Part shown: one piece after another, positions 38,077 through 46,808 of the stretch
Layout: each line of letters starts with the position of its first letter
Position numbering within the stretch: the stretch's first letter is position 1
Assembly: GCF_004353185.1 (NCBI RefSeq)
Contig: NZ_SMUS01000023.1
Coordinates: forward strand, 1 to 64,000
DNA from: Clostridium cuniculi
GTDB taxonomy: Bacteria > Bacillota > Clostridia > Clostridiales > Clostridiaceae
Length of the DNA: 64,000 nt
Direction of reading: 5' to 3'
Notes under the pieces: model-generated
The model's input: only the letters and a program-made list of their open reading frames with translations
Databases searched by the model: none
Told to the model about the DNA's origin: nothing
Program-made: the position numbers and the translations under genes

Positions 38077-38841
38077 ATGCATACGAAAAGAATTATACCT
38101 TGTTTAGATGTTAGGGATGGAAATGTTGTTAAAGGAGTAAATTTCGTAGGGATTAAGGAAATAGGAGATCCAGTGCAATTAGGAGAATATTATTATAAGC
38201 AGGGGGCAGATGAACTTGTTTTTTTAGATATAACAGCAACTTATGAAGATAGGGGGATAATGGAAAAGGTAGTAGAGAGAGTAGCAGAAAAAATATTTAT
38301 ACCATTTACAGTAGGTGGTGGAATAAAAAGCATTGAAGATATAAGAAGAATTCTTAGGGCAGGTGCAGATAAGGTTAGTTTGAATTCTGCGGCAGTAAAA
38401 AATAAAAATCTTATAAGTGAAGGTGCTACATACTTTGGAAGCCAGTGTATAGTATTAGCAGTTGATGCTAAAAGAAGAGATGATAATTCTGGATGGAATG
38501 TATTTGTAAATGGTGGAAGGGTAGATACTGGAATAGATGCTTTAAGTTGGATTAAAGAGGCTGTTGAACTTGGTGCAGGAGAAATATTACTTACTTCTAT
38601 GGATGCAGATGGGACAAAAAAAGGATTTGATATAGAGCTAACTAAGATGGTAAATGAAATCACTAGTGTACCTATAATAGCATCAGGGGGATGCGGTAGC
38701 TTAAAGGATTTTGAGGATATTTTTAAGGATGGAAAAGCAGATGCAGCATTAGCAGCTTCATTATTCCATTATGGTGAACTTACAATAAATGAGGTAAAGG
38801 AATATTTAAAAGAAAATAAAATAGCAGTAAGAACAATATAG
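38077..38841 (+). CDS. hisF: Imidazole glycerol phosphate synthase, cyclase subunit
   Basis: TIM-barrel cyclase of 254 residues that uses ammonia channelled from HisH to make imidazoleglycerol phosphate and AICAR. It opens [20 protein letters not shown] (catalytic Asp11), with the second acid in LAVDAKRR (about Asp130) and phosphate loops VGGGIKS and IASGGCGS. The spacing of 35 bp to hisA includes AAGGGGGTG as ribosome site. Confidence 0.96.
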   Translation: MHTKRIIPCLDVRDGNVVKGVNFVGIKEIGDPVQLGEYYYKQGADELVFLDITATYEDRGIMEKVVERVAEKIFIPFTVGGGIKSIEDIRRILRAGADKVSLNSAAVKNKNLISEGATYFGSQCIVLAVDAKRRDDNSGWNVFVNGGRVDTGIDALSWIKEAVELGAGEILLTSMDADGTKKGFDIELTKMVNEITSVPIIASGGCGSLKDFEDIFKDGKADAALAASLFHYGELTINEVKEYLKENKIAVRTI

Positions 38842-38856
38842 GTATTTGGAGGATTT

Positions 38857-39195
38857 ATGAATAGCGAATTTGATAGTAGCAAAATTCTATTGGATTTTGA
38901 CAAAGGAGATGGGCTTATACCTACTATAATTCAAGATTACTATAGTAATGAAGTTTTAATGCTTGCATATATGAGTAAAGAAAGTTTTGAATTAACAAAA
39001 AAAACAAAACAAACTTGGTTTTACAGTAGAAGTAGAAATGAGCTATGGAATAAAGGAGCAACTTCGGGAAACTTTCAAGAAGTAAAAGAAATTTTGAGTG
39101 ATTGTGATAATGATACTTTACTAATAAGAGTAAAGCAAAATGGTGTGGCTTGTCATACAGGGAAAGTAAGTTGTTTTTTTAGGAGGATTATTTAA
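38857..39195 (+). CDS. hisI: Phosphoribosyl-AMP cyclohydrolase
   Basis: Zinc enzyme of 112 residues that opens the adenine ring of PR-AMP. Family marks are [28 protein letters not shown], and the metal site [11 protein letters not shown] followed by [13 protein letters not shown]. It is a stand-alone protein, not fused to HisE as in enterobacteria. GGAGG at 38848-38852 sets the start. Confidence 0.95.
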   Translation: MNSEFDSSKILLDFDKGDGLIPTIIQDYYSNEVLMLAYMSKESFELTKKTKQTWFYSRSRNELWNKGATSGNFQEVKEILSDCDNDTLLIRVKQNGVACHTGKVSCFFRRII

Positions 39196-39516
39196 GTGGT
39201 AGTAGATGATTTATATAAAATAATACAAGATAGAAAAAAATCAGGTGAAGAAGGTTCTTATACTAAATATTTATTTGATAAAGGTACAGATAAAATATTA
39301 AAAAAGGTTGGAGAAGAGTGCACTGAGGTAATTATTGCAGCAAAAGGGAATGAGAAACAAGAACTAGTTAATGAAATTTGTGATTTAGCCTATCATATAT
39401 TAGTATTAATGGCAGATCAAGATGTTAATATTGAAGAAGTTAAAAATGAATTAATTAATAGAAGAAACAAAATCAATAACTTTAAGGGTGAGAGAAAAGA
39501 AATAGAACAGATATAG
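39196..39516 (+). CDS. hisE: Phosphoribosyl-ATP pyrophosphatase
   Basis: MazG-fold enzyme of 106 residues that hydrolyses PR-ATP to PR-AMP. The motif region SYTKYLFDKGTDKILKKVGEECTEVIIAAKG with the following ELVNEICDLAYHILVLM supplies the metal-binding acids. It begins at GTG directly after the hisI stop, with AGGAGG nine bases upstream inside hisI. Last gene of the operon; a terminator follows. No histidinol-phosphatase gene (hisN, hisK) is in the operon. Confidence 0.95.
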   Translation: MVVDDLYKIIQDRKKSGEEGSYTKYLFDKGTDKILKKVGEECTEVIIAAKGNEKQELVNEICDLAYHILVLMADQDVNIEEVKNELINRRNKINNFKGERKEIEQI

Positions 39517-39550
39517 TTATAAAATATAAATACATTTCTACATTTATTAT

Positions 39551-39584
39551 ATAAGCCAATGGTATTAAATTATCATTGGCTTAT
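39551..39584 (+). terminator. his operon terminator
   Basis: ATAAGCCAATG and its exact complement around a 12-nt loop, followed by a modest T-rich tail (GTTATAATAAG). Confidence 0.75.
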
Positions 39585-39674
39585 GTTATAATAAGTTTGT
39601 TACATAAAATAAATTTGTACTTTGATTTATAAGAAAGTTACTTTAATAAGAAAAATAGTATAGGAGAATTTAGA

Positions 39675-40328
39675 ATGGTTAAAGCAGTGATTTTTGATTT
39701 AGATGGAACATTATTAGATACGTTAGAAGATTTAGCAAATGCATGTAATTATGCATTGAAAAGCTGTGGATTTAATGTTCATGATGTAAAAGATTATACT
39801 AGATTTGTAGGAAATGGACGATATAAATTAATTGAACGAATAGTACCAGATAAGTATAAAGAGGATAAAGAAGTAATAGATAAAGTTTTAGGATTATTTG
39901 ATGAGTATTATGAAGAGCATATGGTTGATATGACAAAACCTTATGATGGTATTATGAAAATGATAGAAGAGTTAAAAGAGAAAAATATAAAAATTGCAGT
40001 AGTGTCAAATAAGCCACATGAATTTGCTGGAGAGGTAGTTAAAAGATATTTTGGAGATGCTTTTGAAATAACATATGGACAAAGGCCAAATCATCCAACT
40101 AAGCCAGACCCTAAAACTGTTTATGAAGTAATAGAATTATTGAATGTTGAAAAAAATGAATGTATATATGTTGGTGATTCTGATGTTGATGTAAATACTG
40201 CAAAAAATGCAGGGGTTAAGTCAGTTGGAGTTTCATGGGGATTTAGAGGTGAAGAAGAGTTAAGAGAAGCAGGTGCAGATTATATAATTAGAAATCCAAT
40301 TGAATTAATAGAATTATTGACAGTATAA
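39675..40328 (+). CDS. HAD-superfamily phosphatase (phosphoglycolate phosphatase-like)
   Basis: HAD subfamily IA hydrolase of 217 residues. Motif I is FDLDGTLLDT with nucleophile Asp9; motif II is VVSNKPH; motif III Lys lies in RPNHPTKPDPKTV; motif IV is YVGDSDVDVNTAKNAG. The cap (about 15-80) is of the helical C1 type, like Gph or PgmB-type enzymes. The his operon just upstream lacks a histidinol phosphatase, so that activity is a possible but unproven alternative; this gene has its own ribosome site (AGGAGAA) and follows a terminator. Confidence 0.88.
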   Translation: MVKAVIFDLDGTLLDTLEDLANACNYALKSCGFNVHDVKDYTRFVGNGRYKLIERIVPDKYKEDKEVIDKVLGLFDEYYEEHMVDMTKPYDGIMKMIEELKEKNIKIAVVSNKPHEFAGEVVKRYFGDAFEITYGQRPNHPTKPDPKTVYEVIELLNVEKNECIYVGDSDVDVNTAKNAGVKSVGVSWGFRGEEELREAGADYIIRNPIELIELLTV

Positions 40329-40347
40329 AAGTAAATAAGCTTTTTAC

Positions 40348-40384
40348 AAAATAGATATATGAGATTAGCTTATATATCTATTTT
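40348..40384 (+). terminator. Terminator of the HAD gene
   Basis: A 13-bp perfect stem (AAAATAGATATAT and complement) with an 11-nt loop, then a T-rich tail. Confidence 0.8.
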
Positions 40385-40411
40385 GATTTTAATGTAAATG
40401 ATAGAAAAATA

Positions 40412-40470
40412 TTGACAAAATATAAAAAAAGATATATTATTAGCATAATACCGATAGGAAAAGTAGGGAT
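40412..40470 (+). promoter_or_regulatory. Promoter and candidate Rrf2-type operator
   Basis: TTGACA (40412-40417) is 17 bp from TATTAT (40435-40440). A dyad ATACCGA...TAGGGAT (40448-40470; symmetric ATNCCNA halves) covers the presumed first transcribed bases, in the place where Rrf2 regulators repress their own genes. Confidence 0.6.
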
Positions 40471-40498
40471 ATGTATAGTGTTGAAAGTAGGTGGGTTT

Positions 40499-40930
40499 AT
40501 GAAAATTTCTACTAAAGGAAGGTATGGGATTAGAGCTTTAATTGATTTAGTAATTAATTCTGAATGTGGAAGTGTAACTTTAAAGGCTATATCAGAACGT
40601 CAAGAAATATCAGAAAGATATCTAGAGCAAATATTTTCATTGCTTAGAAAGGCAGGATTAATAATAGGAAGAAAGGGAGCACAAGGTGGGTATACTTTGT
40701 CAAAAAACCCTAACGAAATTACAATAGGTGAGATTTTAAGAGCCTTAGAAGGTGAGTCCCTTCTTATAGATATAAATGATGATAATTCCAATGATATGGA
40801 GAGATTTGTAAACAAGGTTATTTGGAGTGAAATTAATAAAAAAATAAATGATTATTTTGAATCCATAACATTAGAATATATTGTTGAAGAATATAGAAAG
40901 GAAAAAGAAGAAATTATATATTATATATAA
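40499..40930 (+). CDS. Rrf2-family regulator without cluster cysteines (CymR-like)
   Basis: Winged-helix regulator of 143 residues. The opening KISTKGRYGIRALIDLV and the recognition helix region ISERYLEQIFSLLRKAGLI are Rrf2 hallmarks, followed by GRKGAQGGYTLSKNPNEITIGEIL. The three clustered cysteines that hold the Fe-S cluster in IscR are absent; only one Cys (NSECGS) remains, so it resembles CymR, which senses cysteine supply through O-acetylserine sulfhydrylase. The neighbouring cystine carrier supports that role. The start at 40499 follows AGGTGGG; the longer frame from 40412 would include the promoter. Confidence 0.88.
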   Translation: MKISTKGRYGIRALIDLVINSECGSVTLKAISERQEISERYLEQIFSLLRKAGLIIGRKGAQGGYTLSKNPNEITIGEILRALEGESLLIDINDDNSNDMERFVNKVIWSEINKKINDYFESITLEYIVEEYRKEKEEIIYYI

Positions 40931-40963
40931 TTTAAGCTAGTATAAGTTATAAATTTAATGTAA

Positions 40964-41011
40964 TATATATATTGATATTTATAAATATATATATATTGAT
41001 ATATATAAATA
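40964..41011. repeat. Two 24-bp AT tandem repeats upstream of the cystine carrier
   Basis: A unit ATATATATTGATATNTATAAAT occurs twice with 24-bp period, ending just before the AGGAGG of the next gene. It may be a duplicated regulator site (for example for the neighbouring Rrf2 protein) or simple AT slippage. Confidence 0.45.
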
Positions 41012-41025
41012 TATAGGAGGAAAAA

Positions 41026-42402
41026 ATGAATAACACTTTTTTATCAGATTTTATAATGATAACAAATTTTAAAACAATAGCCTTTATTATTCTTCTTATA
41101 GCCGTATTATTTGGAGTAAATATTATGTCTAAAAAGAAAGTAAAGTTTTCTACAAGAATGATAGTTTCGACTATTGCAGGTTTAATTTTAGGGCTAATAA
41201 TTCAATTAGTAGCAGGATTCCCAGATAATCCAGGTGATGTTCAATGGATTAATGAAGTAAATAAGTGGTATGGACTTATTGGGTATGGTTTTATGGACCT
41301 ACTAAAAATGCTTGTAGTACCTTTAATATTTGTATCAATAATTAGAGTTATTATTAATATGCAAGCAGGGGAGAACCTTGGAAAGTTAACAGTAAGATCA
41401 TTACTTATATTATTAGGAACAACGACTATCGCAGCTGTTGTTGGTATTGTAGTAGGTAATTTATTTAAATTAGGAGTTTCGGCTAATGTAGTTGAAAGTA
41501 CAAATGAAATAAGGGAAATAACACCAGTAGTTGATACATTAAGAGGATTACTTCCATCAAATCCAGTATCTGCAATGGCAGAGGGGAATGTAGTTGCAGT
41601 AGTAATATTTGCAGCATTTATTGGTAACTCTATGAAGATATTAAATAAAAAATACAGTGATGTTATTAAGCCTGTAACTGATTTAGTTAATGGGTCTTAT
41701 AAAATAATTACTAGTATAGCTATGACAGTTATAAAGCTTATGCCTTATGCAGTAGTAGCATTACTTGCTAATACAATAGCTGGAAGAGGTGTATCAGCAA
41801 TAAAAGAAGTTGTTGAATTTATAATAGCTTTATATGTAAGTATAGTTATTGTATTCATTATACATTTAATAATTATTGCATTTTTAGGTATTAATCCATT
41901 TAAATACTTGAAAAAAGTTATGGAACCATTAATTTTAGCTTTTACATCTCGTTCAAGTTTAGGAACATTACCAGTTACAATAGAAACATTAACTGACGAT
42001 GTTGGAGTGGACAATGGAATAGCATCATTTGTAGGAAGTTTAGGATCTAATATAGGTATGAATGGATGTGCAGCTATTTATCCAGCATTAATGGCTGTAA
42101 CATTAGCAAATATGACAGGAACAACAATGGATATAAGCTTCTATGGAATGCTTATAGTAATAATAGTTATTGGTTCATTAGGAATTGCAGGTTTACCAGG
42201 TAGTGCAACGATGGCAGTTTCTGTAGCTATATCAGGAATGGGAATGGGAGCATACTTCCCATTAGCAGGAGGAATAATAGCAATTGACCCTATACTAGAT
42301 ATGGGACGTACAATGTTAAATGTAAATGGGACAATGGTTACAGCAGTAGCTGTAGGAAAAAGTTTTAACAAAATAGATAAAGAAAAGTTAAATAAAAATT
42401 AG
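41026..42402 (+). CDS. tcyP: L-cystine uptake symporter (TcyP-like)
   Basis: Sodium:dicarboxylate-symporter-fold carrier of 458 residues. The pattern KVKFSTRMIVSTIAGLILGL, KWYGLIGYGFMDLLKMLVVPLIFVSII and the later SRSSLGTLPVTIETL and GSLGSNIGMNGCAAIYPALMAV blocks follow the B. subtilis TcyP subgroup rather than glutamate carriers. Eight transmembrane helices and two re-entrant loops are expected. It probably imports cystine as a sulfur source. It is separated by 95 bp from the Rrf2 regulator, same strand. AGGAGG precedes the ATG. Confidence 0.85.
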   Translation: MNNTFLSDFIMITNFKTIAFIILLIAVLFGVNIMSKKKVKFSTRMIVSTIAGLILGLIIQLVAGFPDNPGDVQWINEVNKWYGLIGYGFMDLLKMLVVPLIFVSIIRVIINMQAGENLGKLTVRSLLILLGTTTIAAVVGIVVGNLFKLGVSANVVESTNEIREITPVVDTLRGLLPSNPVSAMAEGNVVAVVIFAAFIGNSMKILNKKYSDVIKPVTDLVNGSYKIITSIAMTVIKLMPYAVVALLANTIAGRGVSAIKEVVEFIIALYVSIVIVFIIHLIIIAFLGINPFKYLKKVMEPLILAFTSRSSLGTLPVTIETLTDDVGVDNGIASFVGSLGSNIGMNGCAAIYPALMAVTLANMTGTTMDISFYGMLIVIIVIGSLGIAGLPGSATMAVSVAISGMGMGAYFPLAGGIIAIDPILDMGRTMLNVNGTMVTAVAVGKSFNKIDKEKLNKN

Positions 42403-42412
42403 TATATGAAAT

Positions 42413-42466
42413 AAAAGTAGTTAATCTAATGCTAAATAAATTAATTTAGTATAATTAGCTACTTTT
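42413..42466 (+). terminator. Terminator of tcyP
   Basis: AAAAGTAGTTAAT pairs with ATTAGCTACTTTT (one G-U), with a second short stem CTAA/TTAG inside; a T-run follows. Confidence 0.75.
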
Positions 42467-42468
42467 TC

Positions 42469-42791
42469 ATTTTATTTAAGTAAGAAGATAATAAAGTCAT
42501 TACATATAAATAGTAGGAAATACATTCTTATATGTGAAATTTATATAAAAATTTATCATAAATTATATAATATTTAGTATTAGTGTCTTTTGATATAAAC
42601 AAAAATATAGTAAAATATAACTTATATAATAACTTAGTATATTTTTATAAAAAACTTTTTATTTAAATACAAGGTATAAGTTCATCTATCCAATTAAAAT
42701 TTACTCTTTTAAAGTTAAACTATTCGATTAAAATTATAACTCTATTTTTTAAGAGATATTTAAATTAAATATTATGATAGGAGATAAAAAG
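42469..42791 (+). other. AT-rich upstream region of the PBP gene, no gene seen
   Basis: About 320 bp with stops in all frames. It must hold the promoter of the PBP-FtsW operon, but no clear sigma-A promoter or sporulation-type promoter could be fixed by eye. Confidence 0.4.
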
Positions 42792-45002
42792 ATGGCATAT
42801 AAAAAGAAGAAATATAAAAAGAATAAAAAAATAATTGGCTATAAAAGTAGATTGTATATTGTTTCAATTATTGTATTCTGTCTATTAGGATTTCTTGTAT
42901 TAAGATTAGCATGGTTAACATTAGTAAGTGGACGAGCATTAGAGGCAAAGGCAAATTCGGAATGGCAAAAAGAGATTAGTGTAACAGCTAAAAGAGGAGA
43001 TATTTTAGATAGAAATGGATCGGTATTAGTATCTTCGGCTAATGTATATAGAATAGATTTTGACTTAGACTCGGTTAGAAATCATATAAAAGAGAATGAT
43101 TTAACTATGGATGATATTGCAGTTGAAATTGCAGATGTAACAGGTGTAGAAGTTGATGAAGTTCTTAAAGCATTAAATAAAAAAAATTCAGATGGAAGTG
43201 ATGCGAGTTATGCACCATTAGTTAGGGGAGTAACTAAGGCTGTTGCTGATAGCGCTGATGATTTGGGGATATATGGACTTATTGTTTCTAGAGATGTAAA
43301 AAGATATTACCCTAATGGAAACTTTCTAGCAAGTGCATTAGGTGGAATTAACTCAGAAGGAACAGGATTAACAGGTATAGAGTTACAATATGATGATTAT
43401 TTAGCTGGTATTGCAGGTATGAAAATAGGATCTTATGATAGTTGGGGGAATAGATTACCATTTGATACATATAAGTTTACGCCAGCTATAGATGGTAGCG
43501 ATATTATAACAACAGTAGATGAAAATTTACAGTATATAGCTGAAAAAATTGCACAAAAAGGATTAGAGGAAAATAACGCCAAAGGTGTTCATGTTCTTAT
43601 TATGGATCCTAATAATGGAGAAGTATTAGCAATGGTAAATAAGCCAGATTATGATCCAAATAATCCATTTTCAGGATATGAAAGTTTTGATGGTGAAACT
43701 GATAATGATAAAATACAAAATATGTGGAGAAATTGGTTGGTAAGTGATACTTTTGAGCCAGGTTCAACATTTAAAACTGTAACAATGATTGCAGCATTAG
43801 AAAAAGGATTGGTTAGTGATAGTGATACATTTGTTTGTAATGGATCAGTTAAATTTGGAAACACTACTGTTCATTGTTGGAAGCATGAAGGACATGGGAC
43901 GCAAACTTTAGCAGAAGTTTTAAAGAATTCCTGTAATGTTGGGATGATGGAAATTGGTGAAAGGCTTGGAATTGAAAATTTAAATGAATATATATATAAA
44001 TTAGGGTTTGGAAAAACAACAGGTATTGATTTGCCAGGAGAAGCATCAGGAATAGTTAAATCAAGTGATACAGTATCTGCAATTGATTTAGCTACTATAT
44101 CATTTGGACAAACTAATACAGTTACAGCAATGCAACTTATGACAGCATTTAATGCGATTGCAAATGGTGGAGATCTTATTCAGCCACATATAGTGAAAGA
44201 AATTTCTCATGAAGATGAAAGTGGAAATAGAGTTATTGATGAAACTATAAAGCCAACAGTAAAAAAAGATGTATTATCTGATGAGAGCACAGCTTTACTT
44301 AGAAGTTATTTAGAGAGAACAGTTACTAAAGATGGACCAGATGGATCCTTTGTACAAGGTTATAATGTAGGAGGGAAGACAGGAACAGCTCAAAAGGTTG
44401 ATCCTACAACAGGCACATATTCAACAGATAAATATATATCTTCAATGATTGCTTTAGCTCCAGTAGAAAATCCACAAATAACAGTATTTATAGCTGTAGA
44501 TGAGCCAAGTAATGGAGCGTATTATGGTGGAGAAGTTGCAGCTCCATTAATGAAGGAATTATTTGAAGAAGTATTTAAGTATATGGATTCACCACTTGCT
44601 AAAGAAAGATTTTCTATTTATAAAAATGTAATAATTCCAGATGTAAGAGGAAAATCCATTGAAGAAGCAAAACAAATATTAAAAGAAAATGGTTTAGAAG
44701 CTGAAGTTAAAGGAAATGGAAAAACTGTTGTTTCAATGGAGACTTATCCAGGTTCAACAGTAAAAGAGGGAACTACTATTTCTATTACAGCGAAAGACAA
44801 TGGACAAGTAGAAAAAGAAATTATAATGCCAGATCTAAAAGGTAGTACTGAAGAATTTGCAACTTCTGTTTTAGATAATCTTGGATTGGTATATGAATTT
44901 CAAGGAGAAGGAACTGTTGATTCTCAAAGTATAGCTAATGGAAATAAGGTCGTAAAAGGAACAAAAGTTACAATAACATTAAAAAAGGAATATGAATATT
45001 AA
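42792..45002 (+). CDS. Class B penicillin-binding protein with two PASTA domains (SpoVD/FtsI type)
   Basis: Peptidoglycan DD-transpeptidase of 736 residues. A basic cytoplasmic head, one membrane anchor (about 21-47), the pedestal domain with RGDILDRNG (68-76), and a transpeptidase domain with the active-site GSTFK (Ser325, Lys328), SCN (380-382) and KTGTAQ (529-534). The C terminus has two PASTA repeats (about 612-670 and 675-733, opening PDVRGKS and PDLKGST). Paired with an FtsW-type gene 24 bp downstream, it is the SpoVD-SpoVE or FtsI-FtsW arrangement; sequence does not tell spore-cortex from septum synthesis. AGGAGA marks ATG 42792 over the in-frame ATG at 42774. Confidence 0.93.
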   Translation: MAYKKKKYKKNKKIIGYKSRLYIVSIIVFCLLGFLVLRLAWLTLVSGRALEAKANSEWQKEISVTAKRGDILDRNGSVLVSSANVYRIDFDLDSVRNHIKENDLTMDDIAVEIADVTGVEVDEVLKALNKKNSDGSDASYAPLVRGVTKAVADSADDLGIYGLIVSRDVKRYYPNGNFLASALGGINSEGTGLTGIELQYDDYLAGIAGMKIGSYDSWGNRLPFDTYKFTPAIDGSDIITTVDENLQYIAEKIAQKGLEENNAKGVHVLIMDPNNGEVLAMVNKPDYDPNNPFSGYESFDGETDNDKIQNMWRNWLVSDTFEPGSTFKTVTMIAALEKGLVSDSDTFVCNGSVKFGNTTVHCWKHEGHGTQTLAEVLKNSCNVGMMEIGERLGIENLNEYIYKLGFGKTTGIDLPGEASGIVKSSDTVSAIDLATISFGQTNTVTAMQLMTAFNAIANGGDLIQPHIVKEISHEDESGNRVIDETIKPTVKKDVLSDESTALLRSYLERTVTKDGPDGSFVQGYNVGGKTGTAQKVDPTTGTYSTDKYISSMIALAPVENPQITVFIAVDEPSNGAYYGGEVAAPLMKELFEEVFKYMDSPLAKERFSIYKNVIIPDVRGKSIEEAKQILKENGLEAEVKGNGKTVVSMETYPGSTVKEGTTISITAKDNGQVEKEIIMPDLKGSTEEFATSVLDNLGLVYEFQGEGTVDSQSIANGNKVVKGTKVTITLKKEYEY

Positions 45003-45026
45003 ATATTGTATACTGGAGAAAATAAT

Positions 45027-46220
45027 ATGAATAGTAATGCTAAAAGATTAAAAAAAGGAAAGAGCAAGAAGAAAGTAAAAAGAAAGTCTAATATAGGTTC
45101 TGTTAATCTATATATACTCTATTCAGTATTAGCACTTGTTGCAATAGGAATAATTATGGTATTTTCAGCAAGTTATTATGATGCACTTTATAAACATAAA
45201 GATGTATTTTATTTCTTGAAAAAAGAGCTTACATGGGCTCCTGTGGGATTAGTGGCACTAGTAGTTATGATGTTAATAGATTACCATTCGTGGAAGAGAT
45301 TTACTGGGGCTGCATACTTAGTTACAGTAGTAGCCTTAGTAGCAGTTTTATTTGTTGGAAGTAATATCAATGGAGCTACACGTTGGTTGAATATCGCTGG
45401 AGTTTCCTTTCAACCATCGGAACTTGCCAAATATGTTATAGTTTTTTTCTTGGCAATGATGATAGATAAGTATGGAGGAGTAAGTAAGAATTGGAAAATT
45501 CCATTGATATATCTATTTTCAGCAGCTTTATTTGCTGGTTTAGTATTTCTAGAAAATAATTTAAGTATTGCAGCTATTATAATGTTTGTTGCATTTATAA
45601 TGGTTTTTGTATCAGGGATGAGTTTTAGGCAAACATTTGCTTTAATAGGTATTGGTGGAGTTGCAGGAACTATAGGTATTTTTAGTTCGGATTATAGAAC
45701 GGAGAGGTTTGTAAGTTTTTTAAATCCTTGGAAATATGCCAACGATGAAGGTTACCAATTAATACATTCTCTTTATGCTTTAGGTTCAGGAGGATTATTT
45801 GGTGTAGGCTTAGGAAATTCAAAGCAAAAAGCTCTATATATGCCAGAGCCACATAATGACTTTATATTTGCTATAATAGGTGAAGAGTTAGGACTTATTG
45901 GGTGTATTGCAGTTATTGCTATATTTGTAGTATTAATAGTTGCAGGAATAAAAGTAGCATCTAGGGCAAAGGATAGGTATGGTAAGCTTTTAGCGACAGG
46001 AATTATTTCTGTTATTGCAGTACAAGCTATAATTAATATTGCCGTTGTTACTGGAAGTATGCCAGTTACAGGTGTTCCTTTACCATTTATAAGTTATGGA
46101 GGAACTTCATTGGTGTTTAACTTGGCTGCTATGGGAGTTCTGTTAAATATATCAAGACAGTGTAAAAGCCCTAAGGATGAAATTGAAGAAAAAATAATAA
46201 AAAGTAAAATGAATGTTTAA
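45027..46220 (+). CDS. ftsW: FtsW/SpoVE-type lipid II polymerase
   Basis: SEDS-family glycosyltransferase of 397 residues with about ten membrane helices after a very basic cytoplasmic N terminus (KRLKKGKSKKKVKRKS). Family blocks: GATRWLNIAGVSFQPSELAK, LGSGGLFGVGLGNSKQK, PEPHNDFIFAIIGEELGLIG (catalytic region), and PVTGVPLPFISYGGTSL. It works with the PBP encoded immediately upstream; the two genes are 24 bp apart. The ATG at 45027 has CTGGAGA; a TTG at 45006 would start upstream of it. SpoVE is an alternative name. Confidence 0.92.
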   Translation: MNSNAKRLKKGKSKKKVKRKSNIGSVNLYILYSVLALVAIGIIMVFSASYYDALYKHKDVFYFLKKELTWAPVGLVALVVMMLIDYHSWKRFTGAAYLVTVVALVAVLFVGSNINGATRWLNIAGVSFQPSELAKYVIVFFLAMMIDKYGGVSKNWKIPLIYLFSAALFAGLVFLENNLSIAAIIMFVAFIMVFVSGMSFRQTFALIGIGGVAGTIGIFSSDYRTERFVSFLNPWKYANDEGYQLIHSLYALGSGGLFGVGLGNSKQKALYMPEPHNDFIFAIIGEELGLIGCIAVIAIFVVLIVAGIKVASRAKDRYGKLLATGIISVIAVQAIINIAVVTGSMPVTGVPLPFISYGGTSLVFNLAAMGVLLNISRQCKSPKDEIEEKIIKSKMNV

Positions 46221-46253
46221 TAACGGGATTACTAAAAGCAAATAGAGGAAGAT

Positions 46254-46300
46254 AGATATAGGATAGTTAGTGTAAGAACTAATAAATCCTATATCTTTTT
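46254..46300 (+). terminator. Terminator of the PBP-ftsW operon
   Basis: AGATATAGGAT pairs with ATCCTATATCT, with an inner TTAGT/ACTAA stem, then six T. Confidence 0.85.
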
Positions 46301-46384
46301 TATGTAATTATTTATCGATTATCAATAAATTTTTATTGACTTAATATAAAGTTGTAATATAAAATGTTATTGGGGTGATTAAAT

Positions 46385-46578
46385 TTGAAAAATAATATAT
46401 TATTCATTAATGGAGTTTTTTATTTATTTATTTAATAGCAATTATATTTATGTATCATGATTTGGTATTTATTGTAGTTACTATTGCAACTTTAATGGTA
46501 TTTATGATTACATCGGTAATTAGAGAACTTATATCAAAAGGAATAGAGCTAAAAGAAGAAATTGACTTAACTATTTAA
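46385..46578 (+). pseudogene. Remnant of a DUF2975-type membrane protein gene
   Basis: A TTG start with GGGGTGA upstream opens a membrane-like peptide (KNNILFINGVFYLFI) that meets TAA-TAG at 46433-46438. In another frame the sequence continues as a helix pair ending in SKGIELKEEIDLTI at 46578, which is the typical C terminus of DUF2975 proteins. Those are normally about 160 residues with four helices, so the middle is missing and the frame is broken. DUF2975 genes usually precede a YozG-like regulator, as here. Confidence 0.65.
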
Positions 46579-46592
46579 GGAGAGCAAACTAA

Positions 46593-46802
46593 ATGATTAT
46601 TGTAAATTTAGATGTTATGATGGCAAAAAGGAAGATGAGTGCAACAGAACTTTCAGAGAAGGTTGGAATAACTATGGCAAATCTATCAATACTCAAGAAT
46701 AATAAGGCAAAGGCAATTAGATTTTCAACTCTAGATGCTATTTGTAAGGCTTTAGATTGTCAGCCAGGTGATATTTTAGAGTATAGAAGTGATGAGGAGT
46801 AA
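46593..46802 (+). CDS. YozG-like Xre/Cro-type HTH protein
   Basis: Small HTH protein of 69 residues. The fold is evident from MMAKRKMSATELSEKVGITMANLSILKNNKAKAIRFSTLDAICKALDCQPGDILEY, the CXC-less YozG subgroup. AAGGAGAG lies before the ATG. It follows the broken DUF2975 gene by 14 bp, the usual gene order, so its natural partner is probably lost. It may still control the downstream envelope genes, with which it is almost contiguous. Confidence 0.88.
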   Translation: MIIVNLDVMMAKRKMSATELSEKVGITMANLSILKNNKAKAIRFSTLDAICKALDCQPGDILEYRSDEE

Positions 46803-46808
46803 TGGAAA

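Noticed and set aside
42480..42560. Sigma-E-like promoter before the PBP gene
   Set aside because: GTCATTA and ATACATT are present but the spacing is off, so it cannot be used to assign the pair to SpoVD-SpoVE.
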